From CAXBDP01 sp041689935 (GTDB lineage Bacteria; Bacteroidota; Bacteroidia; Cytophagales; Cyclobacteriaceae): DNA of 64,000 nt. The notes under the pieces are model-generated. The model saw nothing but the letters and a program-made list of their open reading frames with translations, was not told the origin of the DNA and ran no database searches. The translations under genes and the position numbers were made by a program. The first letter of the stretch is position 1; every line of letters begins with the position of its first letter. The DNA is taken from the NCBI GenBank assembly GCA_041689935.1, contig JBDNFI010000091.1, positions 11,830 through 75,829 on the forward strand. Direction: 5' to 3'. This document shows, piece by piece, positions 55,343-63,936 of this stretch.

Positions 55343-57121
55343 ATGTCAAATTCTCCTGAAGATTTTAACTGGGAAGACTACGAATCAAAAGGTTTCGGCG
55401 AAGGCTATTCCAAAGCTAGGCGCGAAGAACTTGAAAAGATTTACGAAGAAACCTTAACTGAGATCACTCCACGTGAAGTAGTTACGGGTGTTGTGGTAGG
55501 TGTAAACGACCGCGACGTAATCTTAAACATTGGTTTCAAATCAGATGGTTTGGTGCCTCTTTCTGAATTCCGTGATTTGCCTAAATTAAAAGTAGGTGAT
55601 GAAGTGCAAGTTTTTATTGAAGAGCAAGAAGATGCGAATGGACAGTTAGTTCTTTCCCGTCGTAAGGCCAAGATTGTAAAAGCTTGGGAAACCATTACTA
55701 AGGCTCATGAAGAAGATTTAGTAATTGAAGGTGTTGTAAAAAGACGTACGAAAGGCGGTCTTATCGTTGATGTTCATGGTGTGGAATCATTTCTACCAGG
55801 TTCTCAAATTGATGTGAAGCCTATTAGAGATTTTGATGTGTTTGTAGGTAGAACAATGGAATTGAAAGTTGTGAAAATCAACTATACAAACGATAACGTT
55901 GTAGTGTCTCACAAAGTACTTATCGAGAAAGACATTGAGAAGCAAAAAGCAGTAATCTTGAACAACCTTGAAAAAGGTCAAGTACTTGAAGGTGTAATCA
56001 AAAACATGACAAACTTTGGTGTATTCATCGATTTGGGTGGTGTTGATGGCCTATTGCACATTACTGATATTTCTTGGGGCCGTATCAACCATCCAGAAGA
56101 AGTGCTTAAGCTTGACCAAAAAGTTAACGTTGTTGTTCTTGACTTTGATGACGAGAAGAAGCGTATTTCTTTGGGTATGAAGCAGCTTGAAGCTCATCCT
56201 TGGGATTCACTAATAGCCGAAACAATAGTAGGTTCTAAAGTGAAGGGTAAAATTGTGAATGTAGCCGATTACGGTGCATTCCTCGAAATCCATCCAGGTG
56301 TTGAAGGCTTGATTCACGTATCTGAAATGAGTTGGTCTCAGCATTTGCGTAATCCATCTGACTTTATCAAAGTGGGTGACGAAGCAGAAGCAGTAGTACT
56401 CACGCTTGATCGCGACGAACGCAAAATGTCTTTGGGTATTAAGCAATTGAGTGAAGACCCTTGGACGAAGAAAGATGTATTGACTAAATATGGTGTAGGC
56501 ACTGTACACAAAGGAATCGTGCGTAACCTTACCAATTTTGGTTTATTCCTTGAGCTAGAAGAAGGAATTGACGGATTAGTACACGTATCTGACTTAAGTT
56601 GGACGAAGAAAATAAAGCATCCATCTGAATTTGTAAAAGTAGGTGAGGAGTTGGAAGTTCAAGTTCTTGAGCTTGATGTTGACAACCGTCGCTTAGCTCT
56701 TGGGCATAAGCATTTGGAAGAAAACCCTTGGGATACTTTCGAAACAGTATTTACGATTGGTTCGGCACACAAATGTACCGTCACTAGCAAAAATGATAAA
56801 GTCGCAGTACTTGAATTGCCTTATGGTATCGAAGGTTTTGCTTCTATTAAGCATTTGAAAAAAGAAGATGATACAGTGGCTGAAGTAGGCGAAACATTAG
56901 ATTTTAAAGTATTGGAATTCTCTAAAGATGATAAGAGAATAGTGCTTTCACATACTAATACGCATGCTGCTGAGCCTGTAAAAGCTACAGCTCCTAAAAA
57001 GAAGACTACTGCTAAGAAAGAAGTGCCAACTGCCAAAGATGTAGACAAGACTACTTTAGGCGATTTGGACGCTTTGGCTGGTTTGAAAGAGCAACTGAAA
57101 GATGGCGGTAAAAGCGAATAG
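55343..57121 (+). CDS. rpsA: 30S ribosomal protein S1
   Basis: A 592-residue protein with six S1 (OB-fold) repeats that binds mRNA on the 30S subunit. Repeats are visible as VVTGVVVGVNDRDVIL, VIEGVVKRRTKGGLIV, VLEGVIKNMTNFGVFIDLGG, VKGKIVNVADYGAFLEI, VHKGIVRNLTNFGLFLELEE and HKCTVTSKNDKVAVLEL. A Lys-rich tail (APKKKTTAKKEV) follows. In a lineage with few Shine-Dalgarno sites, S1 should matter strongly for initiation. It has its own promoter and terminator. Confidence 0.96.
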   Translation: MSNSPEDFNWEDYESKGFGEGYSKARREELEKIYEETLTEITPREVVTGVVVGVNDRDVILNIGFKSDGLVPLSEFRDLPKLKVGDEVQVFIEEQEDANGQLVLSRRKAKIVKAWETITKAHEEDLVIEGVVKRRTKGGLIVDVHGVESFLPGSQIDVKPIRDFDVFVGRTMELKVVKINYTNDNVVVSHKVLIEKDIEKQKAVILNNLEKGQVLEGVIKNMTNFGVFIDLGGVDGLLHITDISWGRINHPEEVLKLDQKVNVVVLDFDDEKKRISLGMKQLEAHPWDSLIAETIVGSKVKGKIVNVADYGAFLEIHPGVEGLIHVSEMSWSQHLRNPSDFIKVGDEAEAVVLTLDRDERKMSLGIKQLSEDPWTKKDVLTKYGVGTVHKGIVRNLTNFGLFLELEEGIDGLVHVSDLSWTKKIKHPSEFVKVGEELEVQVLELDVDNRRLALGHKHLEENPWDTFETVFTIGSAHKCTVTSKNDKVAVLELPYGIEGFASIKHLKKEDDTVAEVGETLDFKVLEFSKDDKRIVLSHTNTHAAEPVKATAPKKKTTAKKEVPTAKDVDKTTLGDLDALAGLKEQLKDGGKSE

Positions 57122-57142
57122 TCGTTAAATTGATGATAAACT

Positions 57143-57173
57143 TAAAAGCCCGAATTAATTCGGGCTTTTTTTA
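57143..57173 (+). terminator. intrinsic terminator after rpsA
   Basis: A perfect stem AAAAGCCCGAATT / AATTCGGGCTTTT with essentially no loop, followed by T residues. Confidence 0.92.
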
Positions 57174-57209
57174 TTTTGGCTGAACCTTTTAATTAGGAAA
57201 GGTATTTAC

Positions 57210-57217
57210 TAATTTTG
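57210..57217 (+). promoter_or_regulatory. -7 box (TAATTTTG) of tRNA-Cys
   Basis: A perfect TAnnTTTG match lies 18 bases upstream of the tRNA-Cys 5' end. The following CCATCCGTT and AAAATGG are shared with the rpsA promoter region. Confidence 0.65.
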
Positions 57218-57235
57218 CCATCCGTTATATAAAAT

Positions 57236-57306
57236 GGTCCTGTGGCCGAGTGGCTAGGCAGAGCTCTGCAAAAGCTCCCACAGCGGTTCGAATCCGCTCG
57301 GGACCT
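57236..57306 (+). tRNA. tRNA-Cys (GCA anticodon)
   Basis: A 71-base cloverleaf: acceptor GGTCCTG / CGGGACC (one G-T pair), D arm GCC / GGC, anticodon stem GAGCT / AGCTC with loop CTGCAAA (anticodon GCA), T arm AGCGG-TTCGAAT-CCGCT and discriminator T, as required for tRNA-Cys. CCA is not encoded. The 3' part is repeated downstream. Confidence 0.96.
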
Positions 57307-57700
57307 CAATAGATTCAGCTTCATCCAAAAAGGGTGGAGCTTTTTTTATGGTTGCTTTAGCAAAAGAAAGAGCGGATGCGAACCGCTCGGTTCGAACCGA
57401 GCGTGGCGAGCTCGCCTGCATCAAATGGTGCTTACACCAGCAGGCAATCCGCTCGGGACCTCAATAGATTCAGCTTCATCCGAAAAGGCGGAGCTTTTTT
57501 TATGGTTGATATAGCAAAAGAAAGAGCGGATGCGAACCGCTCGGTTCGAACCGAGCGTGGCGAGCTCGCCTGCGTCAAATGGTGCTTACACCAGCAGGCA
57601 ATCCGCTCGGGACCTCAATAGATTCAGCTTCATCCGAAAAGGTGGAGCTTTTTTTATGCCTTGCGATGGCTAAGAGAATAGCGAATGAGAACCGCTCGGC
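57291..57700 (+). repeat. tandem repeat built from tRNA-Cys 3' end, terminator and palindromes (about 155 bp period)
   Basis: Two full units (57291-57445, 57446-57599) and a diverged third (57600 to about 57700). Each unit contains, in order, the tRNA-Cys 3' end (AATCCGCTCGGGACCTC), a hairpin-plus-T terminator (AGCTTCATCC ... GGAGCTTTTTTT), and an inverted copy of the tRNA T arm with one mismatch (GAGCGGATGCGAACCGCT at 57370-57387 and 57524-57541). A 20-bp perfect palindrome (CGCTCGGTTCGAACCGAGCG at 57384-57403 and 57538-57557) follows, then a 12-bp palindrome (GGCGAGCTCGCC) and a stem GCCTGC/GCAGGC. No protein is supported; open frames across it are by-products. Confidence 0.9.
57314..57346 (+). 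terminator. intrinsic terminator of tRNA-Cys
   Basis: AGCTTCATCC pairs with GGGTGGAGCT (including G-T pairs) around an A-rich loop and is followed by seven T, just after the tRNA. The same hairpin recurs in each downstream repeat unit. Confidence 0.8.
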
Positions 57701-58160
57701 CAAAACTTTAAATGCTAAAAGAAGAGGCAATTTTTGAAACTGCACAACAAGCCAATAGGGTTATAGAGTGCATGTGTAATTAGTCAAAACTGGAGTAACT
57801 ACAAAATAATCCAGTTGAATCCGGATTTGCGTTTGCAGCACGGAGCATTGGAAGTATAGCTATTCAATTGATTATGCTGGCGGAAAGAGCTTATTGGAAA
57901 TTGATTATCTTGAATATGAAATACAGTCTTAGGAATGGCAATGAATTATAGCACCTCAGAGGATTATACTGGTCAAAGGCTTTATGGGATAAATAAATTT
58001 GGGTAGGAATCACGAGCTAAAGGTTCGCGCTAGCCGGGAGTTTCTTTGGTTTTCTAAAGAAACCAGCGTGGACGAAGAAGAATCCGATTTTGTGATTATT
58101 TTCGCAAAATCAAGCTTAATTAATTATATTATGCCTTCGTTAATAGCAAAAATATTTTAT
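57701..58160. other. gene-poor stretch after the tRNA-Cys repeats
   Basis: No supported gene. Short broken frames are present (for example 57711-57782 and 57941 onward), with stops in all frames and no convincing signal or domain. It may hold decayed coding remnants, but none could be identified. The promoter of the first tandem propeller gene is expected near its right end. Confidence 0.5.
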
Positions 58161-59366
58161 ATGTTCAAACAAATCAAACTCATACCAATCTTAGCCCTAG
58201 CTTTTGGACTATTCATTATTATAAGTTGCTCTTCAGATGACAATACTCGAGGAGGTACAAAAAGCAATGCAATTTATTCAATGCAAATTCTTGATTCATT
58301 GCAAATTGAATATCTAGGTCAAATTCACCTAATTGATTGGAATGAAAGAGGACAATTTTTGCTTCAAGATCCTCAGAGAAAGGCCTATTTAGTAGCCAAT
58401 GAAAAGGGCACAATTATTCATCAATTTATCATTGCGGCAGCTGATAAGGATTTCCCGGGTTTTACCTTTGAGAGTCCTGCCTTTTATCAAAATGATCAAA
58501 TCATTTTTAATTCACCCAAAGGTTTATTTTTCCTTGATTTTGACGGCAACTTACAATCCAAGACTACGGAGCCTCTAGAGAGCAATGTCTATGCTTCTCG
58601 CATGGGAACGAAAGCCATTTTTGAGGCAAGTATTGAGGGGGAAGAGTACATCTTGGTCAATCGGATGGGTTTCCTTAACGGGGATGCGAATACCCAAGCT
58701 TATTATGATAGTTTTCAAGCGATCACCCAGTTTAATCCCACCACGCAGCAAACGAAAGGCCTTGTAGGATTAGAAAATGAGAGTGCCTACAGGGATGGTA
58801 AGTACAATGAGCCATACCGAATGCAGAATCGATTTGATATTGAAGGAAATCAGTTAGCGATAGCGTTCAGGAAAGATGCCAATGTGTATCTCTACACTTT
58901 GACAAAAGATTCAGCTTTATTGAACCAAACACTATCCATGAAAGACGAAATCCTTTATATCGATAAGCAAAAAGATACGGGTGTGCCCAATAATCCAGGT
59001 GCACCACCAGCTCCAGTCAATATTTTGACCTTAAAATTGGGAGAGTCTGAGGTCGGAAACGTGGCTCTAATAGAAGGGAACCTAATCATGGTCCAATATA
59101 ATCCAGGTCTGCCTATGGAATTACGCCAATCAGTCAAAATTATAGAAGGCAATAATGGCACCCGTTTCGAAGATCCTGACAATATACCAAGAGATCACTA
59201 TGTGGTATTCAAAGATGGTAAAAAAGCGGGAGGTGGAGAATTGCCCTCTCAGCTGAAAAGTTTCATTTTCGAGCGCGATGGCTTTCTATGGTTTTCATCT
59301 GTACCCAATAAAGAAATGGAAGAAGATGTTGTGAAATGGTATAAGGTTAAACTTTTTCCGGAATGA
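58161..59366 (+). CDS. six-bladed-propeller-like lipoprotein, tandem copy 1
   Basis: A 401-residue lipoprotein; the ATG at 58161 gives MFKQIKLIPILALAFGLF then IIISCSS. The body is strand-rich with a propeller-like repeat of short phrases. Key shared blocks with the copy at 60.7 kb are IDWNERGQFLLQDPQRKAYLVANEKG here versus a matching LDINSRGQYLLNDPQREKYLV block there, VQYNPGLPMELRQ versus VQYSPGLPIELQQ, and the final KWYKV. It is the first of three tandem paralogues in the same direction. The function is unknown; the outer leaflet of the inner or outer membrane is the expected location. Confidence 0.75.
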   Translation: MFKQIKLIPILALAFGLFIIISCSSDDNTRGGTKSNAIYSMQILDSLQIEYLGQIHLIDWNERGQFLLQDPQRKAYLVANEKGTIIHQFIIAAADKDFPGFTFESPAFYQNDQIIFNSPKGLFFLDFDGNLQSKTTEPLESNVYASRMGTKAIFEASIEGEEYILVNRMGFLNGDANTQAYYDSFQAITQFNPTTQQTKGLVGLENESAYRDGKYNEPYRMQNRFDIEGNQLAIAFRKDANVYLYTLTKDSALLNQTLSMKDEILYIDKQKDTGVPNNPGAPPAPVNILTLKLGESEVGNVALIEGNLIMVQYNPGLPMELRQSVKIIEGNNGTRFEDPDNIPRDHYVVFKDGKKAGGGELPSQLKSFIFERDGFLWFSSVPNKEMEEDVVKWYKVKLFPE

Positions 59367-59386
59367 TATTTTAAAATATGAGAATT

Positions 59387-60571
59387 ATGAGAAATAGAAT
59401 TATCCTTTTTTTGTTCATGCCTATTGCCTTTGTTTTTGCTTGTAATAGTCCTGAAAAGGTTGAAAATACGGCAAATGGAAATGCACAAGAGGCACTTGTC
59501 AATATTGACAGTATTCAAATTGACATTATAGGTCGAGTTGGTTTACTAGATGTTTCTAGTGATGCATCCTCATTTTTACTTTATGATTATGCACGCAGTT
59601 CTTATATAATTTGGGATCGAGATGCTGCTGAAATAAGGTATAGTTTCGAAATAAATACAGATAAAGAACATGCAGGTTACCCACTTCGAACGCCTTCATT
59701 CTATAGTGAATCTGAACTTTTATTTGGAGGCACAAGAGGTCTTATTTTTTATGATTATCATGGCAATCTGCAACGATATTTTGCCCATGAAAAGCCACTT
59801 TTTCCAGCCCTAATTTACTCTTTACCAAGCAATTTTATTTATCCAGTAAATTTTCAAAATAGGGAGAAATTTCTTTTTCCACCATCAAAGCACATCTCCC
59901 ACAGTCCATCTGAAGAAATCTTTTATAATGAATGGCGATGCCTGAGCGTATTTGATCCGGAAAGTGGCAAATTGGAGCACATTCTTCCATTACCTAAGGA
60001 CAGCCGGTTTTTCAATGGAAGGGCATATAATTATTCACATCTAAAATCAACCTACGCAGTAATCAACGATACCTTATGGTTAAATTTAGGTGGAGAGGAT
60101 ATATTAAGGGCCTATAGCATTAGTAATGATTTCGAACCCATCATATCCATTTCCCTAAAAATGCGTGGTTATGAATTACCTGATGCACTCAACCCTGAGA
60201 ATCTTGATTTGAATAGTGTCATCAACTATAACAGAACCATGCAAGGTGTAAAAAGCATTTTTGCCTATGGTGATGATTTGGCTTTGGTATATTTTCGAGG
60301 CTTTAGCAAATCACAAAGAGAAAGCATGAACATGGTAAAAGATACCGATGGAATGTCTGCATATCAGGAATATGCTACAAAATTATTTGAAACGATCCCG
60401 AGTCGTTTACAAGTCATAAGTAAAAGTGGAGAGATAATAAAGGATGTTGCCATTCCTATAACACATAAAGCTTTCGAACTCATTATTCGAAATGAGGAAA
60501 TATGGGTACAGAAAAAAGAAAACTTAGAGTTTGAGGAAGATTTTATTCAATTATACAGACTAGACTTCTAG
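59387..60571 (+). CDS. six-bladed-propeller-like lipoprotein, tandem copy 2 (diverged)
   Basis: A 394-residue lipoprotein. The ATG at 59387 (MRNRIILFLFMPIAFVFAC) matches the signal of copy 3; an ATG three codons upstream (59378) is also possible. It is more diverged than copies 1 and 3 but keeps IDSIQIDIIGRVGLLDVSSDAS near the start (about residues 37-58), FYDYHGNLQ, and the acidic FEEDFIQLYRL end. It lies 20 bases after copy 1. The function is unknown. Confidence 0.72.
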   Translation: MRNRIILFLFMPIAFVFACNSPEKVENTANGNAQEALVNIDSIQIDIIGRVGLLDVSSDASSFLLYDYARSSYIIWDRDAAEIRYSFEINTDKEHAGYPLRTPSFYSESELLFGGTRGLIFYDYHGNLQRYFAHEKPLFPALIYSLPSNFIYPVNFQNREKFLFPPSKHISHSPSEEIFYNEWRCLSVFDPESGKLEHILPLPKDSRFFNGRAYNYSHLKSTYAVINDTLWLNLGGEDILRAYSISNDFEPIISISLKMRGYELPDALNPENLDLNSVINYNRTMQGVKSIFAYGDDLALVYFRGFSKSQRESMNMVKDTDGMSAYQEYATKLFETIPSRLQVISKSGEIIKDVAIPITHKAFELIIRNEEIWVQKKENLEFEEDFIQLYRLDF

Positions 60572-60653
60572 TTTTTTTCTATTCTAAAAATTAAGCTTTT
60601 AGTATATTTTTCACAAAGGCCAATTAGATGAATACACTTTAGAATATTGAATT

Positions 60654-61808
60654 ATGAGAGGTAAAATAGCTTTTGTTCTTGGCCTAACAGCTGCCTTTTT
60701 TTTTGCTTGTCAAAGTTCTGAAAAGGACGAAATCACAGATAAGCAATTTAGTGAGCCCTATGACTTAAAGATTGTAGATTCCCTGAAAGTGGATTACTTA
60801 GGATATTTGAGTTTACTTGATATCAATAGTCGTGGTCAATACCTACTCAATGACCCACAAAGAGAGAAATACCTTGTTGCTGATGAGAATGGTGAAATCA
60901 TCGAGCAATTCATATTGAACCCTGACTCTAGGGCTTTTTCGAGCAGACCTTATCATGGCCCGGCATTCTTTAGGGATAGTCTGCTCGTATTTAATATACC
61001 CAATGGCATTTCTTTCCATTGGTTTGATGGAACCCTTCAATCCCGTGTAGGAAGTGATGAACCTCAAAGTACGCCCATTATGATGGGAGGTTCCAAAGCT
61101 GTATTTGATGTGACTATCAATGGTAAATCAAAGGTACTTTACCGTAACACAGCCGTTTTAGGTGAATATCCAGGCGAGGAAGAGGTTTTTCTAAAAGGTT
61201 TTAAGGCTGCCATGCTTTTTGACCTTGAGGAAAAGACAACCACAGCACACATACCCCTTTCGCAAGAAAGCGAATACTGGAATACGGGTATATTCTATGA
61301 ACCGTTGCGTATGATAAATCGCATGGACGTACAGGATGACCAATTAGTCATAGTTTTCAGTAAGGATCCTTTCATCTACCGTTACCAGATCAAGGATGAT
61401 GAGTTTACACTGATAGAAGCGATCCACCTAGATGAAGAAATAGAGTATTTGTACACAAAGGAAAACTTTGATAGAAAGCTCTCGGGAGAATCTTCCATCA
61501 GTTACGTGGCAATGCTTGGCGATAAGGTATGGGTACAATACAGCCCAGGCTTACCCATCGAATTGCAGCAGGAAAGAAAAAGTTTGGTTGATGGTAATCG
61601 GGTGAGCATTAAGCCTGCTTCAAATTTGCCTAAATCCCAATTTAGCATATTCAAAAATGGTCGAAGAGTAGGAAATAAGGTTCTCCCTGAGTCCTTGGGG
61701 GCTTATTCTTTAAAGAAGGATGAATATTTGTGGTTCAAAGCTCAAGCAAATCCGGACGTGGAAGAAGACTATAGTACCTGGTATAAAGTGGCCATTTTAG
61801 AAGAATAA
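60654..61808 (+). CDS. six-bladed-propeller-like lipoprotein, tandem copy 3
   Basis: A 384-residue lipoprotein with signal MRGKIAFVLGLTAAFFFAC. It is clearly a paralogue of copy 1 (58.2 kb): VDSLKVDYLGYLSLLDINSR, NDPQREKYLVADENGEII, FEPLRM/YEPLRMINRMDV-type block, QYSPGLPIELQQ and STWYKV. It is separated from copy 2 by 82 bases. The three copies probably arose by tandem duplication. No small peptide gene precedes any of the three. Confidence 0.75.
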   Translation: MRGKIAFVLGLTAAFFFACQSSEKDEITDKQFSEPYDLKIVDSLKVDYLGYLSLLDINSRGQYLLNDPQREKYLVADENGEIIEQFILNPDSRAFSSRPYHGPAFFRDSLLVFNIPNGISFHWFDGTLQSRVGSDEPQSTPIMMGGSKAVFDVTINGKSKVLYRNTAVLGEYPGEEEVFLKGFKAAMLFDLEEKTTTAHIPLSQESEYWNTGIFYEPLRMINRMDVQDDQLVIVFSKDPFIYRYQIKDDEFTLIEAIHLDEEIEYLYTKENFDRKLSGESSISYVAMLGDKVWVQYSPGLPIELQQERKSLVDGNRVSIKPASNLPKSQFSIFKNGRRVGNKVLPESLGAYSLKKDEYLWFKAQANPDVEEDYSTWYKVAILEE

Positions 61809-62004
61809 GCAAGCAAATATGGCTATCAAGCCTTGTGTTAATTCTGCATGGAAACCACGAAAGGCCATTTAGAAATTACCAACGTTGCTTTTACCATAAC
61901 AAAAATGGAAATCCATTATAACTTCAGCTCTATTATTTTTAGAAAGGGTTGTGCATCAGCTACTAAAAGCTTACGCCGGCGGTGTTACAATACCTATTCA
62001 TAAT

Positions 62005-62409
62005 TTATTGAACTTCTCCTTTAATATATAAAACGTCAGGACTGGAAATGGAATTTGAATAAACTATGACATTTCGATGAAATAGACCTAACTCACTGGC
62101 GTCAAATGTTACTAAAATACGACCCTTTTTTCCCGGCGGAATGGCCATTTTTGGCCATTCCGGGACAGTACAACCACAAACGCTTTCGATTTTATTTATT
62201 TTTAATGGGTAGTCTCCTTCGTTCGTTATGTAAAAATAAGTTTAGGCCGGTGAGCAACGCTCAAGCATTTTAAAATCATAAGTATCATAGGAAAGGCTCA
62301 TTACTGTTTTATTAGGTTCAATCTCAGCTAACTTCTTTTTGGCAATACTTATTACCACAAAGCTCAAAGCAAAAACAGCAACCAGAGTCAATATTTTTTT
62401 GGCACTCAT
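62005..62409 (-). pseudogene. DUF1573 protein gene interrupted by in-frame TAA
   Basis: The frame starts with ATG at 62409, 1 base after the propeller gene stop. It encodes a membrane or signal segment (ILTLVAVFALSFVVISIA) and stops at TAA 62242-62244 (codon 56). In the same frame it continues as a clear DUF1573 domain to 62005: TYFYITNEGDYPLKI, ESVCGCTVPEWPK, IPPGKKGRILVTFDASELG, and LYIKGEVQ. The hallmark CGCTVPEW lies after the stop, so the gene is a nonsense-disrupted member of the cluster. A sequence error or readthrough cannot be excluded by reading alone. Confidence 0.8.
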
Positions 62410-62410
62410 G

Positions 62411-63481
62411 TCAAAATTTTTGAAAGTTGTATTCTAGGATAGTATTATCTGTACTAGATTTAACTCCGTAAATTTTACCTCTACTTTCATCTACCGTAAA
62501 GTTTGCTATATAATCCGGTATCCTAAACAAACCAATCGGAGTTAACTCCCAATCAAATACTCTGATCTCCACAGGCTTTTCTGTACCATACTCTCTTACT
62601 AGTTGGTTATGGTAGAGCGCGTAGATATAGTCCTTAGTACCAAAGGCACCCATATAGTAACTCTTTATGTCTGATTCACTCCCAGGTTCAGTTGATAAAT
62701 AGTCGTCTATAACGCTTTTTTCATTCGGAGGTGAATAATAAATTGAATTAAGAAGGTTGAGTTGCGTGTCAAACACATCCATTCTATCAAACATATTTAG
62801 GAGTGAGGCTATTTTATGCCTATCAGGATGAATCACCGGTCTTCCAACATATAAGTAGTTATGACGATAGTACAAATAATTGATATCATCAGACTTCTTT
62901 TTTACTTCAGGAAAATTTTCGACTGTCCTAAGGATTTTATCCTCCGTAGGATCAAATAGCCGCATCCTACCCATCTTTATATCCATATTGGTTATAGTCC
63001 CAATAATTTTTGTAGGAGTCAAATAGAGGACTTTACTAAAATTTGCTTTTGGACTAAGTTGAATGGTATTTTCAATTACTAATTCATCCCCTTTTAGCGT
63101 TTCGCTCAAATTAACCTTGTAAAGTTTATAGGTATTTATTTCATAAAACCAACAAATATAGTTTCCATTTTCAATAGTAAAATCTGTAAAATATAGGGGT
63201 GCAATAAACTCATTTGGGCCACTTCCTTCAACTCCAAATTTTAAAATCTGTGTAAAGTCATTTGGATTGTAAACTGCATAAAGATGGGAGTCACCCCTTA
63301 ACTCAGCCAAGAGCAACGTGTCAATAGTGTGTAATCTATTGACTGTGATATCATCCTCTAGAATTGTTTTACCAAGCAATTCAACTTGTAGCGGGAAAAC
63401 TATATTTTCAGGATTTTCACCAGGGTTTGTATTACATGAAAAGATTAAAATGCACAAAAGAAGTACTAACTGTATTTTCAT
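62411..63481 (-). CDS. TolB-like six-bladed beta-propeller lipoprotein (BF3164-like)
   Basis: A 356-residue lipoprotein (signal MKIQLVLLLCILIFSC). The body matches the TolB-like propeller at 1.6 kb: FDRMDVFDTQLNLLNSI versus FNRIDMFTKDLQLHTTI, DYIYALYHNQL versus NQFYAMYRNQK, and IPDYIANFTVDESRGKIYGV versus IPEYLISFTVDEVNGYIYGV. It sits between a broken secreted-peptide gene (upstream, 59 bases) and a broken DUF1573 gene (1 base downstream), a peptide-propeller-DUF1573 order. The propeller gene itself is intact. The function is unknown. Confidence 0.78.
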   Translation of the reverse strand: MKIQLVLLLCILIFSCNTNPGENPENIVFPLQVELLGKTILEDDITVNRLHTIDTLLLAELRGDSHLYAVYNPNDFTQILKFGVEGSGPNEFIAPLYFTDFTIENGNYICWFYEINTYKLYKVNLSETLKGDELVIENTIQLSPKANFSKVLYLTPTKIIGTITNMDIKMGRMRLFDPTEDKILRTVENFPEVKKKSDDINYLYYRHNYLYVGRPVIHPDRHKIASLLNMFDRMDVFDTQLNLLNSIYYSPPNEKSVIDDYLSTEPGSESDIKSYYMGAFGTKDYIYALYHNQLVREYGTEKPVEIRVFDWELTPIGLFRIPDYIANFTVDESRGKIYGVKSSTDNTILEYNFQKF

Positions 63482-63540
63482 AAAGATATTTTAAAGAATA
63501 GGAGAGCAAACACCGCTCTCCTATCAACTCAAATTAATTG

Positions 63541-63781
63541 TCATTCAACTGTTGGATTTTTGCATCCCCATTGCTGTGGACCGGCTGCATCACCAGGCAC
63601 ATTAGTGCAGGCATTGCAATCAAGGTGTCTCCCATCACCACCACTAGAAGCTGTCCAACAGGCTTTCTTATTACCAAGAGACCCGTCCGTCTGCCTTAGC
63701 GGGCAAAAAAGCTAAGACCGAACCCAATAGCATTGACAAGCTTAATGCTAAAGTGAATAATTTTTTCTTTAGATTTTCTAT
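63541..63781 (-). pseudogene. secreted cysteine peptide gene: start codon ATA and a 4-bp duplication frameshift
   Basis: Reading on the minus strand from 63781, the frame ATA GAA AAT encodes a full signal peptide (ENLKKKLFTLALSLSMLLGS then VLAFLPAKADG) but stops at DGRVSW. After the tandem duplication GACG-GACG (63684-63691), a second frame runs on as GNKKACWTASS ... LDCNACTN ... WGCKNPTVE to TGA at 63541. Removing one GACG joins the frames exactly. The expected ATG has become ATA and no other start is available. It is 59 bases upstream of the propeller gene. The C-terminus TVE matches the other peptides. It is probably dead. Confidence 0.78.
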
Positions 63782-63936
63782 AAGGTTTTTGTTTTAATTG
63801 TTTAATAACTTTTTGAAAGTAGTTTAAAGTTTTTATAAATCAAAATTTTAATATAAAAGATAGGGTTACTCATTTAGGCCACTAAACATTGTTTATCAAT
63901 ATATTAAGTAGTATATTAGAGTATAAAATCACCCAT

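Noticed and set aside
57242..57621. Two overlapping open frames of 81-90 codons across the tRNA-Cys repeats
   Set aside because: They read through the tRNA, its terminator and palindromic repeats, have no domain, and repeat only because the DNA repeats.
57291..57700. Tandem repeats considered as a CRISPR array
   Set aside because: Units are about 155 bp and near identical throughout, with no short repeat/unique spacer pattern and no cas genes.
4973..59233. GCGGGAGG as ribosome binding sites because it contains GGAGG
   Set aside because: Copies lie inside genes rather than before start codons, and the starts here do not show Shine-Dalgarno spacing.
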